Assembly (NCBI RefSeq): GCF_900167455.1
Contig: NZ_FUWJ01000001.1
Coordinates: 124,001-188,000, forward strand
DNA from: Enhydrobacter aerosaccus
GTDB lineage: Bacteria > Pseudomonadota > Alphaproteobacteria > Reyranellales > Reyranellaceae
Direction: 5' to 3'
Length of the DNA stretch: 64,000 nt
Notes under the pieces: generated by a model
Database searches by the model: none
Told to the model about the DNA's origin: nothing
Seen by the model: the letters and a program-made list of their open reading frames with translations, nothing else
Position numbers and translations under genes: made by a program
Part shown: piece by piece, positions 42,463-50,203 of the stretch
Position numbering within the stretch: position 1 is the stretch's first letter
How the letters are laid out: every line of letters starts with the position of its first letter

Positions 42463-43245
42463 ATGGCCGAAGAGTCGCCCGTCCTCACCGAGCTGCAAGG
42501 CAATATCGGTGTGGTAACGCTGAATCGTCCCGGCAAGTTCAACTGCATATCGCGCGGTCTGGCGGACGGCCTGTCTGCGGCGGTGCGATCCTTGGAGGCC
42601 AACGCTCAGTGTCGTGTCGTCGTGCTCAATGCCAACGGCAAGCATTTCTGCACCGGCGCTGATCTGGACGAAGTCCTCGCGGCGCGCGAGACCCGCGCCA
42701 CCCTCGAAGCTTTCATCACCGCAGGACACGACGCGCTCACTGCCCTCGAGCACTCGCGCTTGCCAATCGTGGCGGTAGTGCATGGCCTATGCCTCGCCGG
42801 CGGGCTTGAGCTCATGATGGCGTGCGATGTCGTAGTCGCCGCCAATTCAGCGCGTTTCGGGGATCAGCATGCGCAGTACGGACTGATCCCAGGGTGGGGC
42901 GGTACTCAGCGCTTGCCTCGCATGGTCGGCCTACGGCGGGCCCTACACCTAATGTACAGCGCCGAGTGGCTGGACGCGGTAACAGCGCGCGAATGGGGCC
43001 TGGTAAATCTTGTGGTCGAGGAAGCGGCGCTTGCCGAGCGCGCCATGACGTATGCGCAGACGCTGGAGGCTCGTAATCCACAGGCCATCGCGGCGATGAA
43101 GTCGCTCGCCCGCAAAGGCCTCGACGTACCGCTGGCCGAGGGGCTGGCGCGCGAGTGCGAGTGCGTCGTCGACGCGCTGCGATCGGAGAACGTCTCCGAA
43201 GGATTGGCCGCCTTTCAGGCCCGTCGGATCCCGAAATTCAGTTAG
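42463..43245 (+). CDS. Enoyl-CoA hydratase/isomerase family protein, BadK-position
   Basis: A 260-residue crotonase. FCTGADLDEVLAARET and VVHGLCLAGGLELMMACDVVVAANSARFGDQHAQYGLIPGWGGTQRLPRMVG are the oxyanion-hole and active-site blocks; the Glu of GGLELMMACD and the Gly-Trp-Gly-Gly region fit a hydratase, although the first catalytic Glu position is a matter for alignment. ATG 42463 is preferred over GTG 42457 because GGGGGG is then correctly spaced. In this operon it would hydrate the cyclohexene-carboxyl-CoA (BadK step), feeding BadH. Confidence 0.87.
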   Translation: MAEESPVLTELQGNIGVVTLNRPGKFNCISRGLADGLSAAVRSLEANAQCRVVVLNANGKHFCTGADLDEVLAARETRATLEAFITAGHDALTALEHSRLPIVAVVHGLCLAGGLELMMACDVVVAANSARFGDQHAQYGLIPGWGGTQRLPRMVGLRRALHLMYSAEWLDAVTAREWGLVNLVVEEAALAERAMTYAQTLEARNPQAIAAMKSLARKGLDVPLAEGLARECECVVDALRSENVSEGLAAFQARRIPKFS

Positions 43246-43281
43246 TCCGGTGCACCTTGTACGCGATCAGGAGGATTACTC

Positions 43282-44448
43282 ATGGAGCACGCAACACAAG
43301 TCGAACTGGCTCGCACTATGTTCTCATACATCGACAAGGGCGAGCAGGCGCGTAGCGTATCGCCCTTTGCCAATCCGGTCCGAGACTATATCTGTTCAGG
43401 TCAGGCCGCGCACGAACGCGACCTGTTGTTCCGCGAGCATCCCCTCATCCTCGGCATGACTGCCGACCTTCCAAAGCCCGGCGATTTCTTTACCAACGAT
43501 TTCACCGGCCGTCCGATCCTGGTTGTTCGCGGCAAAGACGGCAAGGTGAACGCGTTCCTCAACGTCTGCCGCCATCGTGGCGCCAAGCTGGCGACAGCTG
43601 ATCTCGCACAAGGTTGTGCGCGGGCCGGCGCCTCCTTCACGTGTCCCTACCATGGGTGGGCGTATGGCCTGGATGGGCAATTGCTGGGCGTGCGCGACGC
43701 TGAGGCGTTCGGCGACGTCGACCGCGCCACGCACGGCCTGCGGCGGCTTGCGGCGGTGGAACGCCACGGATTCATCTGGGTTCGGCCCGGCGGCGACACG
43801 CCCTTTGATCCCGACGCGATCCTGGGCGATCTCACGTCGGAATTCGGGGCGTACGGCTTCGAGCGCTACAGCCACTACGAGACACGAACGCTGCGGCGGG
43901 CGATGAACTGGAAGCTCGTCATCGGCACCTTCCTGGAGGGCTATCATATCAAGGTCCTTCATCGGAACACGATCGCACCGCTGATTCTCGGCGCGCACAC
44001 CACCTTCGATGCCTATGGCCGCCATGGGCGCATGGCGGTGCCGCGCCCGGGGCTGGCGGCGTTGCGCGAAACGCCGGAGCGCGACTGGGACGTGCTGAGG
44101 CACACGGCGGTCGTCTATGCGCTGTTCCCGAACACCGTGCTGGTCTGGCAGGGCGACCACATGGAGACCTGGCGCGTCTTCCCGGGGGCCAGTCCCGACG
44201 AGAGTGTGATGCATGCCTCGCTCTACATTCCGGAACCGGCACTCACCGACAAGGCGAAACGCCATTGGGATCGCAACATGAAGATCCTGCTCGACACGGT
44301 AGAACAGGAGGACTTCCCGCTGGGGGAGAACATGCAGCGCGGCTTCCATTCCGGCGCGCAAGACCACCTGCTGTTCGGCCGCAACGAGCCGGCGCTGGCA
44401 CATTTCCATCGTTCCGTCCACAAGGCACTGGGGCTTCCAGGAGCATGA
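43282..44448 (+). CDS. Rieske non-heme iron oxygenase, alpha subunit
   Basis: A 388-residue oxygenase. The Rieske 2Fe-2S centre is C96-R-H98 (NVCRHRGAKL) and C121-P-Y-H124 (FTCPYHGWAYGLDG). The mononuclear iron site is in GTFLEGYHIKVLHRNT with His222 and His227. The C-terminal domain resembles the large ring-hydroxylating or demethylating family. No beta subunit, ferredoxin or reductase gene is close, so it is probably a single-component alpha-3 type that borrows electron donors. It hydroxylates or demethylates some ring or side chain of the pathway. Confidence 0.93.
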   Translation: MEHATQVELARTMFSYIDKGEQARSVSPFANPVRDYICSGQAAHERDLLFREHPLILGMTADLPKPGDFFTNDFTGRPILVVRGKDGKVNAFLNVCRHRGAKLATADLAQGCARAGASFTCPYHGWAYGLDGQLLGVRDAEAFGDVDRATHGLRRLAAVERHGFIWVRPGGDTPFDPDAILGDLTSEFGAYGFERYSHYETRTLRRAMNWKLVIGTFLEGYHIKVLHRNTIAPLILGAHTTFDAYGRHGRMAVPRPGLAALRETPERDWDVLRHTAVVYALFPNTVLVWQGDHMETWRVFPGASPDESVMHASLYIPEPALTDKAKRHWDRNMKILLDTVEQEDFPLGENMQRGFHSGAQDHLLFGRNEPALAHFHRSVHKALGLPGA

Positions 44449-44500
44449 ATCCTCTCCAGGGGGCACGCCCATCAACGATCAGCTACGCGAGGAGACAACC

Positions 44501-45601
44501 ATGACTTTCGTTCCAATATCCGCAGATTCGCACATCACCGAGCCGGCAAATTGCTATCGCGACCATATCGAGCCCGCTTGGCGCGAACGCGCGCCCCACA
44601 TCGAGCGCGATCCCAAGTTCGGCGACGTCTATGTCGTCGAAGGCATGAAGCAGACCATCCCGATGGGCCTGGTTGCTGCGGCCGGCGTCGAGCCCAGCAG
44701 CCTCCGCCCCGGCGGCGCGTACTTCGAGGACCTTCATCGCGGCGGCTGGGATCCGGCAGCCCGGCTGGCCGACCAGGACCGCGATGGTGTGGGCGCCGAA
44801 GTCATCTATCCGACCGTCGGCATGGTGCTCTGCAATCATCCGGACCAGGACTACAAGAAGGTCTGCTTCGACGCCTACAATCGCTGGCTCCAGCAGTATA
44901 CCGCGCACGCGCCGGACCGCCTGATCGGCATCGGCCAGACCGGCATTCGAACCGTCAACGAAGGTATCGCCGATCTCGAGCGCATCAAGGCAATGGGCTT
45001 TAGGGGCGTCATGATGCCCGGCAACCCAGGCGAACTCGACTATGATGACCCGGCCTACGATCCCTTCTGGGAAGCGGCCGTGGCCCTGGACCTGCCGTTG
45101 TCGTTCCATATCCTGACGTCGAAGACCGACAGCATCAATTCGCACCGCGGTCCCAAGATTAGCGGATTTCTTTCGATTATCCGCGGCTGTCAGGACATCA
45201 TGAGCATGCTGATCTACAGCGGCGTGTTCGAACGCCATCCCAAGCTTAAGGTGGTGTGTGTCGAGGCCGATGCCGGCTGGGCGCCGCACTTCATGTACCG
45301 CATGGACCATGCGTACAAGCGCCACCGCTACTGGATGAAGGGCAAGGAGCTGGCGCGGCTGCCGTCAGAGTATTTCCGCAACAACATCAGCTTGACGTTC
45401 CAAGACGACTACGTTGCGTTCAAGCTCGCCGACATGCTGGCGCCTCAGCAGTTGATGTGGGCCAACGACTTTCCTCATAGCGATTCGACCTGGCCGTGGA
45501 GTCAGGACGTGATCGCCGAGCAGACCGCACATCTCAGTCCATCCTTGAGGCAACGGGTCCTGCACGACAACGTGGCAGACCTCTACAAGCTTGCGGCCTA
45601 A
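44501..45601 (+). CDS. Amidohydrolase family 2 protein (ACMSD-like)
   Basis: A 366-residue metal-dependent TIM-barrel protein. ISADSHITEP is the N-terminal metal motif (D-x-H), SFHILTSK holds the second His, KVVCVEADAGWAPHFMYRMDHAY the third block and MWANDFPHSDSTWPWS the catalytic Asp. This set is common to amidohydrolase_2 enzymes, which include decarboxylases (ACMSD, gamma-resorcylate) and hydrolases. Genes of this type often sit next to luciferase-like or Rieske oxygenases in catabolic islands, as here. AGGAGACAACC precedes ATG. Confidence 0.9.
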   Translation: MTFVPISADSHITEPANCYRDHIEPAWRERAPHIERDPKFGDVYVVEGMKQTIPMGLVAAAGVEPSSLRPGGAYFEDLHRGGWDPAARLADQDRDGVGAEVIYPTVGMVLCNHPDQDYKKVCFDAYNRWLQQYTAHAPDRLIGIGQTGIRTVNEGIADLERIKAMGFRGVMMPGNPGELDYDDPAYDPFWEAAVALDLPLSFHILTSKTDSINSHRGPKISGFLSIIRGCQDIMSMLIYSGVFERHPKLKVVCVEADAGWAPHFMYRMDHAYKRHRYWMKGKELARLPSEYFRNNISLTFQDDYVAFKLADMLAPQQLMWANDFPHSDSTWPWSQDVIAEQTAHLSPSLRQRVLHDNVADLYKLAA

Positions 45602-45658
45602 CCGCACCCCGCTTCTCCTCCTGAGCCGGAAGCAAGTTCGGAAGCAACGAGGGACCTC

Positions 45659-46798
45659 ATGAAGTTCAGCCTGTTCGTCTACTGCACGATCGGCCGGCGG
45701 GCTGAACTCGAAGGCGGAATGGCCGGCCGCAAGCCCGAGCTCTATCAGCGAATGCTCGAAGAGATCGCTGAATATGCGCGCTTTGCCGACGATGCCGGCT
45801 ATTTCGGGTTTGGCCATCCCGAACACCATCTGCAGATCGAGGGCTTCGAGATCTCGAACGATCCCCGGCTGATGGCGATGTGGCTGGGCAAGCACACAAA
45901 AAGGCTGCGGGTCATCACCTGCGGCTTCGTATCGACAACGCACAATCCGCTGCGGGTGGCGGAGGACATCGCCACCATGGACCACATGCTGGGCGGGCGC
46001 TTCGGTGTGGGGCTGGTGCGTGGCTACCAGGCGCGCTGGGTCGAGAATTTCAAGGTCCGGGAGGACCTGCACGCGGTCGGCCCCTGGAACAAGGACTCGC
46101 CAGCTGACGAAGCCAACCGCGAGTATTTCAGCGAGTTCGTCGATGTCGTGGTCAAGGCGCTGACCCACGATACCTTCAACCATCGCGGCCGGTACTGGAA
46201 TTTCCCGCCGGTCGGCATGATCAATCCGCATCCGCACGGCGTCTACACGGCCTATGGACAGGGGGTCGCCTCCGATATGCGCATCGACGAGGTCGGCATC
46301 GCCCCCCGTCCGCTGCAGACGCCGCACCCGCCGCTCTATGGTGGCTTCGCGGCTTCAATGCGTACGGTGCTCTTCTGGGCAAAGTATGGTGGCAAGCCGA
46401 TCGTCTTGACGGACAACCTCGACTTCTACAGTCATCTCAATCGTGCATATCACGACGAGGCGGCGAAGCACGGCCGAGCTATCAAGCCCGGTCATGCGAC
46501 GGCCTGGGGCGGCATCTTCATTTGTGCGCCCACTGATGCCGAAGCGCAAAACCAGCTCAAGGACATGCGCTGGTTTTGGGACCAATGGTCAACTCCGTTC
46601 GGGCAGGGCCTGCCCGAGCTCCTCGTCGGCTCGCCAGATACCATCTCGCGCCGGCTTGAGGCAGTCCAGAAAGCTATACCCGGGCAGGACGAGATCGTCC
46701 TGCTCATCCCACAAGGCCTGCACGACCGCGGCCAGATCCGGCGATCGCTGGAGCTGATGGCGACCAAAGTCATGCCTCGCTTCGCAGATGCGGCTTGA
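45659..46798 (+). CDS. LLM-class flavin-dependent oxidoreductase, copy 2
   Basis: A 379-residue luciferase-like TIM barrel. YFGFGHPEHHLQIEGFEISNDPRLMAMWLGKHTKRLRV carries the E-H-H motif, and VAEDIATMDHMLGGRFGVGLVRGYQARWV follows as in copy 1 at 33449, with which it shares overall organisation. The protein starts MKFSLFVYCTIGRRAELEGGMAGRKPE. It lies in the same transcript direction as the Rieske and amidohydrolase genes and is probably co-expressed. The substrate is unknown. Confidence 0.9.
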   Translation: MKFSLFVYCTIGRRAELEGGMAGRKPELYQRMLEEIAEYARFADDAGYFGFGHPEHHLQIEGFEISNDPRLMAMWLGKHTKRLRVITCGFVSTTHNPLRVAEDIATMDHMLGGRFGVGLVRGYQARWVENFKVREDLHAVGPWNKDSPADEANREYFSEFVDVVVKALTHDTFNHRGRYWNFPPVGMINPHPHGVYTAYGQGVASDMRIDEVGIAPRPLQTPHPPLYGGFAASMRTVLFWAKYGGKPIVLTDNLDFYSHLNRAYHDEAAKHGRAIKPGHATAWGGIFICAPTDAEAQNQLKDMRWFWDQWSTPFGQGLPELLVGSPDTISRRLEAVQKAIPGQDEIVLLIPQGLHDRGQIRRSLELMATKVMPRFADAA

Positions 46799-46823
46799 TC
46801 ATGCCGGCTAAACGTTTGCATTC

Positions 46824-47696
46824 ATGACCGGCCCGACGTCTCCCGGCGATCGCCGGTTCGGCTTCACCGATGTCGAGCTCGTCGCGCACCCTACCGTATT
46901 CGCTTCGGACCTTTTCAGAGGCAAGGTGGTCCTTGTCTCAGGGGGCGGCAGCGGTATCGGCAAGGCAATCGCCGTTCTGTTTGCCCGGTTGGGTGCTCAT
47001 CTCGTTCTCTGTGGCCGCAAGCCAGAGAAACTCGAAGCCGCGGTCGCCTTGCTGCGTGGCCTTGGCAGCGACGTCGATGCCATGGCGATGAACATTCGCG
47101 AACCGGACGAGGTCGAATCCCTCATGGAGCGCGTATGGTCGAGACACGGTCGCCTTGATGTGCTCGTCAACAACGCTGGCGGGCAGTTTGCGCAGCCAGC
47201 GATCGATTTCACCGTCAAGGGTTGGAAAGCCGTCATCGACACCAACCTGAACGGCACATGGTACATGATGCAGGCCGCCGCCCGGCGCTGGCGAGATCGC
47301 GACCAAGCAGGCAACATCGTGAATATCACGGCCACGATCGAGCGCGGATTGCCGCACATGGCGCATTCGACGGCGGCGCGCGCCGGAGTGATCTACCTGT
47401 CGAAGACGGTGGCAGTGGAATGGGCGCCCCTTGGCATCCGGGTAAACTGCCTCGGCGTCGGTGCGGTGGAGAGCAGCGGCTTCGCGCAGTATTCCGAGGA
47501 GGGCCGCAAGACCTTCTACGAGAGCAACCCCATGCGCCGCCCAGGGGACGTCTGGGACGTCGTCGAAGGCTGTGTCTACCTGGCCGGTCCCTCGGGCAAG
47601 TTCATCACTGGCGAAGTCCTGACCATCGATGGCGGGCAGCAGATGTGGGGCGACTTCTGGTCCGCCGGCCGTCCGGACTACTTCAAACTCGGCTAG
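46824..47696 (+). CDS. SDR-family oxidoreductase, trans-2-enoyl-CoA reductase-like
   Basis: A 290-residue short-chain dehydrogenase with an N-terminal extension (FGFTDVELVAHPTVFASDLFRGK). The nucleotide motif is SGGGSGIG and NNAGG is present. The expected Y-x-x-x-K is missing; instead HMAHSTAARAGVIYLSKTVAVEWA appears, which is the pattern of peroxisomal trans-2-enoyl-CoA and 2,4-dienoyl-CoA reductase relatives. It likely acts on a CoA-thioester double bond. It ends 11 bases before the next dehydrogenase. Confidence 0.85.
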   Translation: MTGPTSPGDRRFGFTDVELVAHPTVFASDLFRGKVVLVSGGGSGIGKAIAVLFARLGAHLVLCGRKPEKLEAAVALLRGLGSDVDAMAMNIREPDEVESLMERVWSRHGRLDVLVNNAGGQFAQPAIDFTVKGWKAVIDTNLNGTWYMMQAAARRWRDRDQAGNIVNITATIERGLPHMAHSTAARAGVIYLSKTVAVEWAPLGIRVNCLGVGAVESSGFAQYSEEGRKTFYESNPMRRPGDVWDVVEGCVYLAGPSGKFITGEVLTIDGGQQMWGDFWSAGRPDYFKLG

Positions 47697-47706
47697 AGGC
47701 GACGCG

Positions 47707-48828
47707 ATGCTGCCCAAGAAAACGATGGCCATGGTTCAGACGGGTCCGCGCCAACTGGAGCGTCGTGATCTCCCGATCCCGCCGATAAGCGCCGACAGCG
47801 CGATTCTCAGAATCGAGGCTTGCGGCATCTGCGGCAGCGACCACGAGCAATACGAAGGCGCGCTGAACACGCCCTATCCGGTCGTCCCCGGCCATGAGCC
47901 GCTGGGCATCATTGCGGCCATCGGCGATGTCGCGGCGAAGCGCTGGCGCGTCGACGTCGGCGACCGTGTCTGCGTCGAGACGATGCTGTCCTGCCACTGT
48001 TGCAACACGTGTCTCGGCGGGCACTACCATCTGTGCGACCGGCGGCAGATCTATTCCTACATCCCGCTCACCGTGGCGCCGGGAATCTGGGGTGCATACT
48101 CGCAGTACATGTATCTCGCGCCCAACGCGATCGTTCATCGGATCGACAAGTCCTTGCCGCCTGAGATCGCTGTCATGTTCAATCCACTCGGCGCCGGTTT
48201 TCGCTGGGCGGTCGAGCTTCCCGGGACAAGCGCCGGCGATACCGTCATGATTCTCGGGCCGGGGCAGCGTGGACTGGCCAGCGTCGTTGCCGCACGCCAT
48301 GCTGGAGCGGGCACCATCATCGTTACTGGACTGGCCTCGGACGCCAAGAAGCTGGCCGTCGCGCGTGAACTCGGCGCGGACTACACGATCGACGTAGACA
48401 ACGAGGACCCCAGGGAGCGTGTCCGAGAGATCACGGCCGGAAGAGGCGTGGATGTCGTTGTCGATGTCACGTCGTACGCCACCCAACCTGTGCGAGGAGC
48501 GCTCGACTACGTGCGTCGCGGCGGGACAATCGTCCTTGCCGGAGTGAAGGGATTCACCATGCAGGACGGAAAGAGGCGTCAAAAGACGGTGCCGGACTTC
48601 GTCTCCGACATGGTTGTGTGGAAGGAAATCACCATTAAGGGTGCCATCGGCGTTCTCAGCTCAGGCTACCGCAAGGCGATCGATCTAATTGAAAGCCGCA
48701 AGATTCCGCTCGCACTGATGCACACGCACGATTTCGCGCTGGAGGAGGCTGATCTGGCGATCCGAACGCTTGCCGGCCAGGTTGACGGCGAACGGTCGAT
48801 CCACTCCTGCCTTATCCCGCCCTCGTAG
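47707..48828 (+). CDS. Zinc-binding alcohol dehydrogenase, medium-chain family
   Basis: A 373-residue MDR. ACGICGSDHEQYEG and PGHEPLGIIAAIG give the catalytic zinc ligands; LSCHCCNTCLGGHYHLC is the structural zinc lobe; ILGPGQRGLASVVAARHAGAGTIIVTG is the Rossmann motif in modified form. The start MLPKKTMAMVQTGPRQL is ATG 47707; the open frame extends upstream into the previous gene. The middle (YSYIPLTVAPGIWGAYSQYMYLAPNA) is typical of a sorbitol/threonine dehydrogenase-like subgroup. It would oxidise a secondary alcohol of the pathway. Confidence 0.9.
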   Translation: MLPKKTMAMVQTGPRQLERRDLPIPPISADSAILRIEACGICGSDHEQYEGALNTPYPVVPGHEPLGIIAAIGDVAAKRWRVDVGDRVCVETMLSCHCCNTCLGGHYHLCDRRQIYSYIPLTVAPGIWGAYSQYMYLAPNAIVHRIDKSLPPEIAVMFNPLGAGFRWAVELPGTSAGDTVMILGPGQRGLASVVAARHAGAGTIIVTGLASDAKKLAVARELGADYTIDVDNEDPRERVREITAGRGVDVVVDVTSYATQPVRGALDYVRRGGTIVLAGVKGFTMQDGKRRQKTVPDFVSDMVVWKEITIKGAIGVLSSGYRKAIDLIESRKIPLALMHTHDFALEEADLAIRTLAGQVDGERSIHSCLIPPS

Positions 48829-48857
48829 AGGCAACAGTTTCGGAAAAAAGCAACGTC

Positions 48858-49316
48858 ATGAACCTACCGCCGCGGCTCCCGCCCTTCGATGAGGAGGTGG
48901 CTCGCCGCTTCCTCGAACCGACCGTACCGTCATCCGGCCTCCCGCAGTTCCTCGGTCTACGCACCACGCTCGTCGAGCCCGGGCGACTGCGCGTGGAAAT
49001 GGCGGCGGACCCGAAGCTGCTGACGCGTTTCGGCAATCTGCATGGCGGCGTACTCGCCGCATTGTGCGATCATACGCTTGGACTCGTATGCTATCCGCAC
49101 ATGCAACCGGGCCAATGGGCGGCCACCACAGAATTCAAACTAAATCTCCTCGCGCCGGTCTCGGCAGGTACCGTGATTGCGGAGGCTCGTATTGTCGCCA
49201 TGACCCGTTCGACGGCAGTAGTGCGGATCGACGTTGAGAACGACGGGCGACCCTGTGGTGCTGCTCAAGGCACGGTTCTGATCATGCAACCAAAGCAACC
49301 AAAGTCCCGTGACTAG
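48858..49316 (+). CDS. PaaI-type hotdog thioesterase
   Basis: A 152-residue hotdog-fold protein. RFGNLHGGVLAALCDHTLGLVCYPHM is the PaaI signature (H-G-G with the acidic residue in CDHTLG), followed by TTEFKLNLLAPVSAGTVIAEARIV. PaaI enzymes release CoA from stalled hydroxyphenylacetyl- or acyl-CoAs. ATG 48858 follows the dehydrogenase by 29 bases in the same direction, and it faces convergently towards the MaoC gene. Confidence 0.9.
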   Translation: MNLPPRLPPFDEEVARRFLEPTVPSSGLPQFLGLRTTLVEPGRLRVEMAADPKLLTRFGNLHGGVLAALCDHTLGLVCYPHMQPGQWAATTEFKLNLLAPVSAGTVIAEARIVAMTRSTAVVRIDVENDGRPCGAAQGTVLIMQPKQPKSRD

Positions 49317-49377
49317 ACTTGGTTCTCGCCCTTTGCCAAACCACCGGCGACGGTATTCGCTGACAAAGGTGATGGGT

Positions 49378-49833
49378 TCAGCTGCGCCCTGCCATCATCC
49401 GGGTAACATTGTAGGTTATGACCACCTCGTTGCGCTGATTGACAATGCTGTTGATCGTCGTGACGATTCCCCGATTCCCTTTGCTGGTTGGCCGGACCGC
49501 CGTCACTTCCACTTCGCCGTGAATAGTATCGCCGACATTGGTAGGAGCATGCACCTTTATGGTCGATTCCAGCATGGCGAGCCCCGTATGCTGCATCGTG
49601 GCCTGAACCAAAAGGCCTTCAACGAAGCAGTAGCAAAGAGCACCCGGCACCGGACGGCCTCGCATGGCACCATGTTGCTCGCTGAACGTCACATCGGTGA
49701 AGATCATCTCGACCATACCTGTGGCATTGATGAAATTCACCAGATCAGCTTCGGTGATGGTGCGATTGATGGTGCGAAACTTCTGGCCGACCTTGAGGTC
49801 AGTCCAGAACAGCCCGAGGCCGACGTACTCCAT
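49378..49833 (-). CDS. MaoC-like dehydratase, 151 aa
   Basis: A single hotdog domain of the R-specific enoyl-CoA hydratase family. FWTDLKVGQKFRTINRTITEADLVNFINATGMVEMIFTD holds the first half with the Asp of the catalytic loop expected at the N-terminal end, GRPVPGALCYCFVEGLLVQA the His-less MaoC loop, and VGDTIHGEVEVTAVRPTSKGNRGIVT the last strands. The canonical D-x-x-x-x-H dyad is not clear, so the substrate or activity may differ. GGAGAGCGC precedes ATG 49833. Two palindromes lie in its promoter region. Confidence 0.85.
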   Translation of the reverse strand: MEYVGLGLFWTDLKVGQKFRTINRTITEADLVNFINATGMVEMIFTDVTFSEQHGAMRGRPVPGALCYCFVEGLLVQATMQHTGLAMLESTIKVHAPTNVGDTIHGEVEVTAVRPTSKGNRGIVTTINSIVNQRNEVVITYNVTRMMAGRS

Positions 49834-49912
49834 GCGCTCTCCTCATGCCGCAGCGAGGGGTGCGGCAACCGCTGCCATCACGCTCCCGGAGGGCGGGCAT
49901 ACCACACCAATG

Positions 49913-49930
49913 TTCTAATGTTAATTAGAA
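49913..49930. promoter_or_regulatory. Palindrome TTCTAAT-N4-ATTAGAA, site 3
   Basis: A perfect seven-base-arm palindrome, TTCTAAT GTTA ATTAGAA, 80 bases upstream of the MaoC gene and in the promoter region shared with the CoA ligase. Its core TCTAA-N6-TTAGA is the same as site 1 at 39478. Confidence 0.7.
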
Positions 49931-49986
49931 TATAGCTACGAAACTCGCTACAAATTTGATGTTCCTTGAGAGCCGTATATTTGTAT

Positions 49987-50002
49987 TCTAATGAAGGTTC
50001 GA
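49987..50002. promoter_or_regulatory. Palindrome TCTAA-N6-TTCGA, site 4
   Basis: TCTAA TGAAGG TTCGA, one mismatch between the arms. It shares TCTAATGAA with site 1, about 200 bases upstream of the CoA-ligase start. The gap 49834-50203 otherwise shows no gene. Confidence 0.5.
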
Positions 50003-50203
50003 TGCTAGTGGAACGCAAATCCAAAGGCTGGGGTGCAAGGAGTGACCGCAAAGTGAGCGAGAATTCCGGCGTGGCGGGGGGCCAGCTTTGATTGAACATG
50101 GCCAGTTCATGCATGCGTCGGACTCTCGTGAAGTATTGCGGGCGCCGCAGTTTTTCGCGGTCTTAGCGGATGTTCAGGGATGCTCAGAAAGGCGGCGCTA
50201 GAT

